Source: Isohypsibius dastychi
Taxonomy: Eukaryota > Tardigrada > Eutardigrada > Parachela > Isohypsibiidae
Direction of reading: 5' to 3'
DNA length: 25,004 bases
Assembly (NCBI GenBank): GCA_034696485.1
Contig: JAQIWT010000280.1
Location: 1 to 25,004, forward strand
The notes under the pieces were generated by a model. The model was not told the origin of the DNA and ran no database searches. It was given only the letters and a program-made list of their open reading frames with translations. Below are positions 1 through 10,094 of the stretch, one piece after another (position 1 is the first letter of the stretch; each line of letters begins with the position of its first letter). Both the position numbers and the translations under genes were made by a program.

Positions 1-452
1 GAGTTATTTAATTATCACTATTCTTCGAGATTTTTTCTTCGAATTCTCCGGATTATCGGTTACATTTTGTTCCAGGGACGAGAATTTTCGACCACCTTTG
101 TTCATTTTTCCAACATTTCACTCGGTTGTTTGAAATTGCTTTTAATATACATTTTTTGGGTGGATATTTTAATCCAGTTTTATTTTGACCGGAAGTGGAT
201 TACCTTTTTGAATTCAATGTTTTTCTCGCCACCGTTCTGTGATTTTCATAATGGCTGCTGTTGATTGCTTCTTTCGCTAAAGTGCTTTAGTTTCCATAAG
301 TCATGCTTTCAGAATTTGGAGGCATTAAAAAAAGTCAGGATTTGATCAATTTACTTGAACCTTGTTTGGCCTAACGTTTTAATTTATTGAATTGATTTCC
401 CGCTGTTTTTGGACAAGTTTTATGTTTTTTGACAATGTCTTTCTTGATGCAG
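1..452 (+). other. Probable IMPDH intron (no gene seen)
   Basis: T-rich sequence with no convincing coding exon. It ends in the acceptor 'gatgcag' at 446-452, directly before the first recognisable IMPDH exon, so it is most simply the 3' part of an intron of that gene. Short ORFs here match no family I recognise. Confidence 0.6.
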
Positions 453-2933
453 ATTTGATCATCTGGTCACGGCCCAAAAAGGAATCGCCTTGAAAGACGC
501 GCAAGATTTGCTTCGACAAAGCAAACGAGGCAAGCTGCCCATTATCGACGAGAAAGGGAATCTTATCTCGATTATGGCACGGACTGATTTGAAGAAGCGT
601 GGTGATTATCCGATGGCGACCCTCGATCAGTCTGGACAGTTGAGAGTAGCTGCCGCTATTGGCACAAGGGAAAGTGATCGCGAACGAGCGGAAGCTCTTG
701 TTAAAGCTGGCGTTGATGCTATCATCATCGATTCATCTCAGGTAAATTGCAGAGATGGTCAGATGAGGACTTCTTCGAGGAAAAAAAAGACGATATCGCG
801 GTTGAAAGATCACTGATAGAAATCGGGTCATTTTTTGATTTTGATTGCTTCTTTGACGGATGACTGTTTGTCTTGATTAGCTGTGTTAGTCAGAATTTTT
901 GAAAATTATTTCTCTGGGTTTTCTTTTCGAATTTCAAGACAAGTTCTGATTGATCATATTTTTTGCCGTCTCAGTCTCTCCAATTGGTACGCTTTAGGCC
1001 GTATTTTAGCTGTCGTTTCTACCAGTTTTTGCTTTGAATTCTTTTGAAGGTCCATGTTTTTCACCATACAATTTCTGATCAGCTTGAACTAATTTACGTG
1101 GAGACTGGACATTGTTTTGAACCGACTGAATTCAGCTTTGTACTTTTGCAGGGCAATTCGACTTTCCAGATTGAGCTGATCAAATATTTGAAGAAGAAGT
1201 ATCCCAGCGTGGACATCATTGCCGGAAATGGTGAGTCAAATCGAGAAGTGCTCTAACTTCCGGTGTATAACCGACATAAAGTTTCCGTAGTATTTTGGGA
1301 AATGTGTAGAGGAGTTTTCTCGTCAGGTTGTTGAATCAAAACAAGATACTGAACATACAAGAGAAGATTTGAGATGTGAATTCGAGTTTGCGGAGGAATG
1401 TACCGGTTTTGATTCGATAGGCGGTTACATTCTCCATCCATTTTCCCGTTTCTAGATTGGTGTAGGCAGTTTATATCTTCTTACTTTTGATTTGAAGTAA
1501 AATGTCTTGTGAAAGTGAAACACAGTTGTGAAAAATAAAACACGAGGGGAATATTTGTATGAAATTTTTCGATGTTGAGTATTTTTCAGAATACAGTACC
1601 GTACTTTACTGAACAAAGCTGTCAAAGTTAATTCATCACAAAAAATCTGACCATCCTTTTCCTGTCGCTTCAAATGATAAGAAACGGTAACGATATCTGA
1701 AATCGAATTTTCTTGTTAGATTGGAGGGAGATGCCCGAAGGTAAAGTTGTTCAACTCACTTTTGTTTGCGATTGCGTTGCTGAGTTTTCCTAGTTTGACC
1801 ATCTTTCATTTTTTTTTGTTTTTTTTTTGCATTCTTTAAGGTAATGATTTCATCTTTTTCCTCCCCGTGTCTTGAGTTCTTCACCGATATTTGTAAATCT
1901 TATTCGATTCATTTTGAGTTCATTTCCATGCGCGTTTGTGGCTGGCGAGTTTATGTTATCCACTTTTTTCCTCCGAAACATTATTTTGACTTTTTGTTCC
2001 TGCTTATTATTTTATTTGCTGATTTGTCGATATATCACGAATCATGTTCTTCTTCCTTGCAGTTGTTACCCAAGCACAAGCTGCCAACTTGATCGCCGCT
2101 GGTGCTGATGCTCTTCGAGTTGGAATGGGAAGTGGCTCGATTTGCATTACACAAGAAGGTAATTTTCAAATCATCGAACTCTGGTGAATAGAATATCAGT
2201 ATTTTATCTTCTAGTCATGGCTGTTGGTCGAGCTCAAGGTGCTGCCGTTTTCAACGTTTCCAAATACGCTGCTGCCTATGGGGTTCCCGTTATTGCCGAT
2301 GGTGGAGTTGGATCGATTGGTCATGTCATCAAAGCCCTTGCACTCGGAGCTTCTGCTGGTATGTTGGCGAGAATCCTGGCACTTTTTGGTGGATCCACCA
2401 GGAAGATAGAAAACATCTCTCGTTACCTGACTTTTTTGCTCGGTCCATTAGATGTTAATTATTTTTGACATAAGCTCCGTAATCGATTCGTTTTTCTTCC
2501 ACCTATTTTACCTGTCTGACATTTTCCGTTATTTCCAGCCATGATGGGCGGCCTGCTCGCCGGGACGAGCGAAACACCCGGTGAATATTATTTCCATGAT
2601 GGAATCCGATTGAAAAAGTATCGTGGAATGGGCTCGTTGGATGCGATGGAGCAGAAGAGCGGAAGCGGACCAGAACGCTATCTCATGTCCGCCGGAATTA
2701 AAGTTGCCCAAGGTGTTTCCGGCTCGGTTGTTGACAAGGGATCCATCCATAAGTTCCTCCCTTATCTGACCAATGGCATCCAATATGGACTTCAAGATGT
2801 CGGAGCGAAAAGCATCGAGGAATTCAAGCAGTTTTCGACAGATGGAACACTGCGCTTTGAACGACGCTCTCCGGCTGCACAGTATGAAGGCGGAGTTCAC
2901 GGTTTACATTCTTATGAGAAACGACTTTTTTAG
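453..2933 (+). CDS. IMPDH: Inosine-5'-monophosphate dehydrogenase, 3' exons (partial gene)
   Basis: IMPDH oxidises IMP to XMP with NAD+, the rate-limiting step of guanine nucleotide synthesis, in the cytosol. Exons read as 453-741, 1152-1230, 2063-2158, 2215-2358 and 2539-2933; all introns are GT-AG and the phases agree, giving 333 residues. Animal IMPDHs are about 514 aa, so roughly the first 180 residues lie upstream of the window. The first exon holds the end of the second CBS domain ([22 protein letters not shown]) and then returns to the TIM barrel ([12 protein letters not shown]). Exon 3 carries the catalytic loop [10 protein letters not shown] with the active-site Cys at 2143-2145. Exon 4 has VPVIADGG and exon 5 the flap motif [12 protein letters not shown]. 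The protein ends [14 protein letters not shown], the conserved animal C-terminus. Introns 742-1151 and 1231-2062 are long for this window. The identification is certain; the symbol is generic because the IMPDH1/2 split is vertebrate-specific. Confidence 0.96.
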
Positions 2934-3640
2934 AGGTTGTCATGTTTGGGAAATGGTGATTTTGAGTTTTATTCCTGCCAGATTCTGGAATGTTTAACGA
3001 ATACTAGAAAACGTCTTTTCGCTGTTGAGTAAAGATGTTGTTGATATTCAGCTTGTGTTGAAGTTGTGCTTACTTTCCTGTGAATGGACAGACGAGAAAA
3101 TGAGTTTCGATGACAGCCTTCAATTTTCTTGCCAGTCGACAGCTGTTCTTACAGATTAATTCAACATGTCCTTTCAATTTGGCTGAATAATGGGATGGAG
3201 TCTTGATCGTGACCAGTTATTGCACTCATGCCATTCTCTTCTGTAGTCACAGCCGGCGGTGACCTTTGAAACGAATGTTTCAAGAACTTCCAAAAGTAGC
3301 ATTAACGGGCTGCAGAGTTTGAGTCGTAGGGCTTTTTTAAAAACGAAACGCTGGAAGAGCCAGCCCATCAACCATGTTCCTAAAACGTGTGAGCTGGCCT
3401 GGCTTAGTGTCTTCAAAACCCAACATTGATGACCTTTTTATGATCTACCTTCAATCCGAGCATGAAAACAAAATTATGCTGACAACAGTCGCGGGCAACG
3501 TCGATGCTGACTCGATAAGGTTATCCAAATTGTGAATGTTTATAACAAATGTTCATTGAAACTTTGGGCAATTCGGTGGAGATTGTCTGCATTAATGTCA
3601 ATCAAAATGGACCGCAGTGCGTTGTTCTATCTGTGAAACA
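2934..3640. other. Intergenic region, nothing recognised
   Basis: This is the IMPDH 3' flank. A minus-strand ORF at 3174-3416 has no recognisable motif and no paralog in the window, so I do not call it. Confidence 0.5.
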
Positions 3641-4240
3641 GCTTTCCTCGAAATACTGGATGCAGATATAATTAAATGAAATCCAGTTCGTAATGACAGT
3701 TTTCGAATAGCTCAAAAAAAGCAGTTGACCGGGCAAACAAGTCACCTTACTTTACAGTCCTACTACGTACACGGGCGTCATAGATATCAGCGAGACAGAT
3801 GAGACCTGGGAAGCATCCATGTAGCCTTTGTGAGATGAGACCAGATGGACTTGGAAGACTTAGGCACCATATATTTGCAACCACAATGGCATTCTTATCC
3901 AATTTTTCCTTTCGTTCTATTGAAAATAATTGTCAGCATTTCCGAATGTCTAATTTCTGCCTGTCTTTTTATTCGAACGAAAAAAGGGTGTTCCTACAGA
4001 AAATAGACGAGAAATTGGATGGAAAAACATAGGAGGCTGCACTTTTAAATGGATGGGGAAAACGGCTCATTTGAGACGGAGGTTTAAAACACAGATGTAA
4101 CTCTTTGATCATCATTCATGAAGTCAGAAGTGCGAATATAAAGCAAACAGAACAGCTTTCCAGTTGCCAGAAGTAATGGATAAAACTAAATACATACGGC
4201 ACAAGAGAACAAAAGACAAGATGCGTCAATCTTTGAACGC
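3640..4240 (-). repeat. Duplicated 3' flank of BTB-Kelch copy 1
   Basis: This block lies just downstream (in minus-strand sense) of BTB-Kelch copy 1 and is clearly similar to 21570-22176 downstream of copy 3. Shared anchors include 'ttttcgaatagct' (3703 area and 21648 area), 'caaacaagtcacc', 'cgggc.t.atagatatc', 'cagaaaatagacgagaaat' and 'gtcagaagtgcgaa'. Copy 3's block has an insertion of about 100 bp between the second and third anchors. The duplication unit therefore extended well past the stop codon. It may be 3' UTR or simply linked DNA; no coding potential is evident. Confidence 0.75.
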
Positions 4241-6360
4241 TCATTCTGCACTCTCTCGCTGAAGGAGATTGAATGAAGAAGCCAGGAGACGAACCGGTGT
4301 AAAATCCAGTTCGTGAACACCTACATCGACGGTCGTATCATGAAGTTCACCCCACACATCGCTGATATGATCATAAACCCGTGTTGCGAAATTGTTTATC
4401 GGTTTAGGCACGACAATGCACACGATCCTGTTCTCCACGCAAATGACGTTCAAAATTTCTTCAGGGCAGACGGCTGAAAAGAAGAATCTTGGGGTTCATT
4501 CCGTTCGAAACAGATGCCAAATTCAGTGACATAAATTCTCAGTTTTTTTACGAAATTCGATACTGCTCCGATATACTGATAAAGTCAGAGATCTTACCGG
4601 TTTTGCGAAATTCCAAAGTACATGTAGCTGTGTTTAAAATCCACAATTTGGTGCCGCTAAGCTCTAAAGATAAAGATTCTCAGATCGGAAGATCAAATGA
4701 ATGTTCTTACCTAAAATATATATCATCCCATCAGGCCCAACGCAACAAGTTCTTGGTTCGGACGACAACGGCAGTGAGTCAAGCTTCATCGACCAAGCTT
4801 CGGAAGAAGAGACCTTGCTGGGATCATAAGTTACATAACGTCCGTTCGAAGTGAATACATGAATCTTTCCAGCAAGTGCGGTAAGCGCAGCCCAATCGCA
4901 GTAGACGAAATCGGGAACATCGATTCGGGTGATATTCCGGAAACTCATGTCCGAACAGTCGACTTGGTACAGAAAGAGCTTACAGTTGTTATCCCATAGA
5001 GCCATGTAAACAAACTCATCAAGATACGCTGCCGAAACTAAAACAGACTTCGGTACATCAATGTACGTCAGAATGGCAACATTAAACTCACGTTCGTCAA
5101 ACTCGAATTTTCGGCGTATATTTCGAGAGCCCTCATCAATAGCGAGATGCCACATGTCACGAATTGGATCGACTGCATCCAGGATGCGTTCTCGAAACAT
5201 GTGTATGAGCTGGAGACTTGCAGCCAGCTCTGTTCAAAAAAGCTTGAATGTCTGATTTATCGCGTAAAGACACTGATCCTGTAAATCGCGCGAGGGGATC
5301 AAAGAATAATGCTCCAGTTTTCCTGTGAGATGCCACCACCTCGATTGTTCCTGAAAATAACATTCCTGAGCAAGCGATTCATTATTACTCAGAAATGATG
5401 TTTACTTGGCTGGGATTCCGACGAATCATTGACAGAGGCGGCAAACATGCGAATAACAGCAGGCGTCGATGACTCATCTCGAAACTCGTCCAGAAGATTT
5501 TTCGAGAGACAACCACCGCGGATATATTTGGTCATGGCTTCAAACTCATCAGACCTGGTTGGAGGATCAACAGAAACCCAATTGCAGAGTGATCGGAAGA
5601 GGGTATCTTCTGAGACAACGAAAAGATCGGGATCAGAGATGATATCCAACCACTGCAAAAAAGTTGAAAACCGGACTGAGGTCAGCTATTTGATCAGGAT
5701 TGATAATAAATACCCATTTTCCAGACATTTCCATCAACTCTCCGGAGCATTTAGCGAGAATGTATTCAAAATTTCTCTCGAGAAGCTTAGAAGCTTCCTC
5801 GCTCACACCAATATATCCATGGTATTCTTCTGGTGTCAGATGCCCCCACAGAATAACCGAAATGTTGCAATTCTTCATCTCGCTTCGAATCAGTGCTGAG
5901 AATCGAGTGGAGAGATTCGTCATCTGGAGAAAGTTCGCTGCTCCGATGAGGTCTGCAAGATTGCTGTGACTTCCCATTTCCACCAAACCAGTCGAAGCCA
6001 GCTCAACCAGACTAAAACATAATCGTGAACACATGCCTAAACAAAAGCCTGGAATGATTCTCACTTTTTGAAGACGTCAAGGGAAATGTCCTCAAGCTTG
6101 ATCTCAGGAGTCCAGTCCGGATTATCTCTATTCCACCGTTCCACAAATGATCGAAAGTAATCGCTGATCAGGATCAGATGGCTTTTGTTGCAAAGAACGG
6201 CATCTTCATTCTCCCCTTCACAGCGAACAATCATGAGATCTTGAAAATTCATCTTCCAGTGATCTTGGAGGATTTTCAGCGATTCCACAGCATCCATCTC
6301 AAACAACTGGATGTACGATTTCCCACCCTTCTGGATCACAAGTTTTCCAGGCCATTCCAT
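4241..6360 (-). pseudogene. BTB-BACK-Kelch protein, copy 1 (frameshifted in exon 4)
   Basis: KLHL-type proteins are substrate adaptors of Cullin-3 ubiquitin ligases: BTB binds CUL3 and dimerises, BACK orients, and the Kelch propeller binds substrate. Exons (minus): 6360-6065, 6011-5714, 5652-5406, 5350-5092, 5037-4711, 4663-4598 and 4473-4241. Exons 1-2 hold the BTB fold (FQDLMIV, CNKSHLILISDYFRSF, AANFLQM). Late exon 2 and exon 3 hold BACK (WLDIISDPDLFVVSEDTLF). Exons 4-7 hold a divergent Kelch-like half (AAYLDEFVYMALW, YVTYDPSK, CCVGPDGMIYI, LWILNTAT, RVYDHISDVW). Exon 4 is 259 nt, not a multiple of three as in copies 2 and 3 (288, 285). The shift falls between CKSPA and the other-frame MFRERILDAVDP, near 5190-5205, and the read-through stops at TGA 5159-5157 after about 344 aa. 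Downstream exons remain open to the stop at 4243-4241. It is a recent pseudogene, a truncated BTB-BACK protein, or a sequence error. Confidence 0.82.
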
Positions 6361-6512
6361 TTCACACACCGGACGAAAGATATCAATAGCAATGCAGATG
6401 AAAAAAGATCTCTTGGTCAAAATGAGAAGTGAAGAATGAAATGATTCTTGTCCTGCCTGATTGACATTGAAATGCTGGCATTTGACTGTTTGAATTTGTA
6501 CACATACGTTGG

Positions 6513-6555
6513 CCGCAAAGCCGAGAGGAAGATACCCGCTTATCCTTGGTGCACC
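6513..6555 (-). promoter_or_regulatory. Conserved upstream block of BTB-Kelch copy 1
   Basis: Plus-strand 'ccgcaaagccga' at 6513-6524 followed by 'tacccgct' and 'ccttggt' recurs upstream of copy 2 (12428 onward, with 'ccgcaaagccga', 'cccgct' and 'cccttagt'). Copy 3 keeps only the second part (24491 onward, 'tacccgct' and 'attggta'). The distance to the ATG is similar in each case (153-217 bp). It may be a regulatory element or simply residual duplication identity. Confidence 0.4.
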
Positions 6556-6778
6556 CAAAGCCTGCCAGCCAGTAATGCGAATCTACGTTGGCGTATGTGG
6601 AATCGTCTCAGTTAAATCGTCTGAGCAGCGAAATATTTTCCTTAAGCAGGAGTTTAATAAACTTACGTACACGTCCTTTCGTTAAAGGTCAAATCACCGT
6701 TCATTAATTGAGCTGGTTGGCTAATGGCTCGAAAATGGTTCAACTGTGAATCTCAACGACGTACGACAAAGTCTAGCG

Positions 6779-6808
6779 ACAAATTGTGTCGAAGTCGACA
6801 CAATTTGT
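6779..6808. repeat. 30-bp near-perfect palindrome
   Basis: The 14-bp arm acaaattgtgtcga at 6779-6792 is exactly the reverse complement of 6795-6808, with a 2-nt centre. It lies between two divergently placed genes. It could be a dimeric factor binding site or a small foldback; no function is assigned. Confidence 0.8.
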
Positions 6809-7517
6809 ATACGACCACCTCAAAAGGTCACTATGTCTAAATTCGACTATTACAGATTCAAACGTTCTTGGAGAACTTGGTTTTTTCTTAGAAATCTGAA
6901 GCCCAGTTAACAGCAAACACAAATTTTATTCAGAAATCCAGAGGAACCTATGTTTTTCGAGCTACATAGTGAATATAACCAAAAGGAGCTCGGGCTCGAT
7001 GTTTGTGACCGTTCGTTCACAATCGTCGGCGTGGCTACTTCAGTCCTTCCACTCTACGTCATATCGTCAAGAAATCACTGTCTGTCTGAATAGCCACGAG
7101 ATTTGGCCCAGATCATACCGGGTCATTCTGTCGACCGAGTGTTGCTCCGACAATTTGTCAACTTCAAAAACAGAAACCGACGAAGCAATGATAATGAGCA
7201 AAAACAATAGTCTTGGTCTCTAATTGCCGGCAATATTTACCACATCTGTGGCAAGTTTGTTATCAGTTATCAAACAGACAGCATTGAAAAACAAAGCAAC
7301 CGTACCGTCTTTTGCCATCAATCTGACTTTTTCATGAACTTTGTATTCGAGTTCGAGATTACTTTAGCATGCAGTGGAGGTGAAGCGTGGAAAGGATTGT
7401 TTTTCAACACAGACGCATTTCTCACAGCGAACGAAAATCACGCTCTTAACCTCGCGTGGAAAAAGTATGAAAACAATTTTGCCCGACTGATGGTGTGTGG
7501 CTCGGCAGAAAAAAGGG

Positions 7518-7525
7518 TTATATAA
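7518..7525 (+). promoter_or_regulatory. Candidate TATA box of the receptor-like gene
   Basis: TTATATAA sits 35-43 bp before the ATG at 7561. If it is a real TATA box, transcription would begin close to that ATG, and the alternative ATG at 7525 would overlap the box and not be used. This supports the 7561 start, which begins directly with the signal peptide. Confidence 0.4.
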
Positions 7526-7560
7526 TGTCACTAACGGAACCAGATGACGAAACCACAACG

Positions 7561-8736
7561 ATGAATTATTATTTCACCTTGCTCTTTGTCTCATTTTTCA
7601 TTGTCCACGCAGAAGGGCAGTACAACAGACTTCCGAATGTCAAAGTTGTGACGCTCCTGGTAACTGACCGAAAATCATTCTGATGAGCCCTGTTGAAATC
7701 TATTTCTCATAGACTCCAAGGAGTCGGCTGGTTAATCGAAATGCTGATGGGACACTGGATGGATTCATCATCGAGCTCTTGAGCCTGATTGCTCCAATTG
7801 CCAGATTTCGATACACGACCGCTCTACAGCCTGATGGTGTATATGGATCACTTCGACCAAATGGAACATGGAGGGGAATTGTGGGATCACTGATTGCCGG
7901 TGTATGCTGTTCTTTACGAAAAGTTTGAGTTGTGTATTTATTGATCTGCTTTATACAGGATGCTGACATTGGCGCGATTGACCTTACCGTCACATCAGTC
8001 CGTGAACCACTTATTGACTTTACCTCTCCATTCGCCCAGAGTCCGATCCGCGTTTTGATGAACGTGGCAGATAGATTTGATTATGTTCACTTTCTGGTCA
8101 ACCGTGGAAGTCCATTTGAGCAAGTTTTACGAGTAAATATTCCATCACAAATATCAGGTTTTATCTTGAGATTTGATTTTGTTCTTGTCAATAGGGATCA
8201 ACTGCGCCTGCTGTTCAGGCTATATGGGCTGATATTGTAGCGAATGATGGGTTGGTGTCCGGAGCACGTGTAGCAGTGGATCGAGTTCTTGCTGGGGGTT
8301 ACGCATACATCGCCGATCAGATTGCTCTGCAGCCTTTTATAACGGAGAACCCTGGCAAACTTCGATATAATGGGACTTGCGATGATATCATCTCCAACAC
8401 TTATCTTGCCTTTGGAGTTCAATCAGGTGCGTTTCATCATGACATATCAGAACATTGCAAAACCTGTCTGGTGAAACCTGGTGTGTATCATGCGTTTTGT
8501 ATGTGTACCATTGAAGGCGAATTTTCGAATACGAGCCTGTGATTTTACTGTACCTTTCCTAACTCTAGCAGAAATTCTGATCCCGCACGGATCATGCTGG
8601 TAAACATTGAGAAGAATAAGATGAGAAGTGTTTCTTTGCAGGATCACCATTACGGAAACAAGTGTCAATCGCTATGTCCAAGATCAACGAATTGGGACAG
8701 CTCCAGTCTTTGCTTGCCAAATATGGATTGGTTTAA
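7561..8736 (+). CDS. Secreted ionotropic glutamate receptor-like ligand-binding protein without a channel
   Basis: Exons read as 7561-7659, 7713-7901, 7959-8132, 8195-8426 and 8642-8736; all are GT-AG, phases agree and the product is 262 aa. Residues 1-19 are a signal peptide (FTLLFVSFFIVHA). Residues 27-131 match lobe S1 of the receptor ligand-binding domain: DGFIIELLSLIAP (49-61), GVYGSLRPNGTWRGIV (75-90), DLTVTSVREPLIDFTSPF (104-121). S2 follows at once: RGSPFEQV (145-152), YAYIADQ (190-196), GSPLRKQVSIAMSKINELG (232-250). In true receptors M1, the pore loop and M3 separate S1 from S2, and M4 follows S2; here none of these exists and there is no amino-terminal domain. Retained pocket residues by alignment to GluA2: Thr106 (T480), Arg111 (R485), Ser147 (S654), Asp195 at the E705 position. 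The S1 tyrosine motif (SPYVM) is lost and Cys216 has no C-terminal partner. I infer a secreted small-molecule binding protein; the ligand is unknown. Confidence 0.85.
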
Positions 8737-9182
8737 TAACTCAAACTGCTTAAATCGCACCTGGCGGACTGGAATTTTTCGCGAAGTACTTTTAGAAGTC
8801 CCGTGGCTTTGTTTACAGCACACAAACCCATTTTTTCATCTTATGCTAGAGAAGATGTCATGAAAAGGCAGAAACTGACAAGATTGTTTCTTTTAGAAAG
8901 CGCTGTTGGCTATACGATTCCGTAAATATCTACCTTCTCTCCATGCAGTCGTTCTCGAGTTTGCGCTCTATAATTCACAAATTTAGGAACAAGGATGGTG
9001 TCAACCGGTCGAACCGACAACTGACGCTACACTAACGCTACTCAAGTTAATATTGAACAACAGTAATCATTCAAGTGTTCTCGGGCTGGGGGGAGGGGGG
9101 GGGGGCAATTAGAGTGGGGAACTCATTACTCACATTTAAAAGCACAAAGACGTTACAGTTGTCACCCTTTAATGCTATGAAT
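8737..9182. other. Intergenic region with interrupted G17 tract
   Basis: No gene seen. A G6-A-G11 tract lies at 9088-9105. The ORF at 8594-8863 is a shadow of the last receptor-like exon. Confidence 0.5.
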
Positions 9183-9930
9183 TCAAAGAAGAAAAGTCCA
9201 TTCTGTCAGCCATAACAGTGACAATACGAAAAGGTCAACTGAGCGAATTTTGCGATTCCCAGAGATCGATCGGTTGATCTTATTTACACCCAGTGAATCT
9301 GAGTACTGGGTATGTTCCCCATGATGGTTTGAATGAAATCTCCCGTTATAACCGTGACACTGTAAAGCAACGAAATGGCTAGGCCGTTTCGAGGACTCGA
9401 GGTCGTTTGTTCGCATTCGTAATAGCTCAACCCAAGGCGGTGTGAGCAGAGCACAGAAAAGAAACAGAAGGACGAACTGAGAAAACGGAAGGTGGGAAGC
9501 TTGCATACTGGAAGCAAGCAGTCCTTCTTCTTTCATGACCTCCATGTCCTCGGATGCCGAAGAGAACGCTGGCTCAAGTGCGCTGATAATCAGGTCACGT
9601 TCATCTAAGGAGACGAGGAGAGATTTGGTGTTTTGGGATAACCAGCTAACACACCATAAATCACGCTTTGACTGTTTAATACGCCACATCGAAGAGTTCA
9701 TCAAATGACCCAATAAATTTTCATTCTTTTTAATTTTGCTAGAATTTAAGCTGTCATTCGACACGAACAGCGATTGCACAGGGTGAGAGAATGAACGCTC
9801 TTGAAAGGTCACGATCGTGGGACAATGACAAAGAACGGGTTATCACAACGGGTACAGAAATCATCGCCGATGAGAATAGAATTACTCACGAACCATTTTT
9901 AGGATATTTGTGTCTGACCACTTTCTTGAT
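9183..9930 (-). pseudogene. Possible decayed ionotropic receptor-like sequence
   Basis: A 209-aa minus-strand ORF (9812-9183) contains a hydrophobic stretch QFVLLFLFCALL. Three pieces in three frames occur in the order expected for the S1, M1 and M3 parts of an ionotropic receptor. First is ISVPVVIT...DLSRAFILSPCAIAV (about 9875-9760), which resembles the end of S1 (APLTIT...DFSKPF). Second is the hydrophobic stretch (about 9495-9455). Third is ISLLYSVTVITGDFIQ (about 9375-9325), loosely like an M3 helix. An in-frame TGA follows NGS upstream, where receptors often have NGTW. No S2 was found. Each match is weak alone and only the order is suggestive. It could equally be an unrelated membrane-protein ORF or chance. 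Confidence 0.25.
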
Positions 9931-10094
9931 CGATCAAAAAAGAGCAGTAATGTGAGTATCTTTCATTGTTAATGATGCCCGAACTGACAAAATGATAACA
10001 GAGAACATGTCATGTGAGTTCTCTCGCTGCTAAGAATAGATAATTCCAAGGGAGAGAGCCAAAGATTGCGAAGAAAAGAGAAAGTTTGCAAACG

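Larger units (their letters stand above)
6361..7560. other. Divergent intergenic region between BTB-Kelch copy 1 and the receptor-like gene
   Basis: The left part is the upstream region of copy 1, including a block shared with the other copies at 6513-6555. A 30-bp palindrome lies at 6779-6808. On the right a TATA-like TTATATAA at 7518-7525 precedes the plus-strand gene. ORFs at 6969-7223 and 7334-7525 show no recognisable motif. Confidence 0.5.

Noticed and set aside
2529-2900. 123-aa minus-strand ORF
   Set aside because: It is exactly antisense to the last IMPDH exon, which is unmistakably coding on the plus strand.
5429-5899. 156-aa plus-strand ORF
   Set aside because: Antisense shadow of the BTB/BACK exons of copy 1; the equivalent positions in copies 2 and 3 do not keep it open to the same extent.
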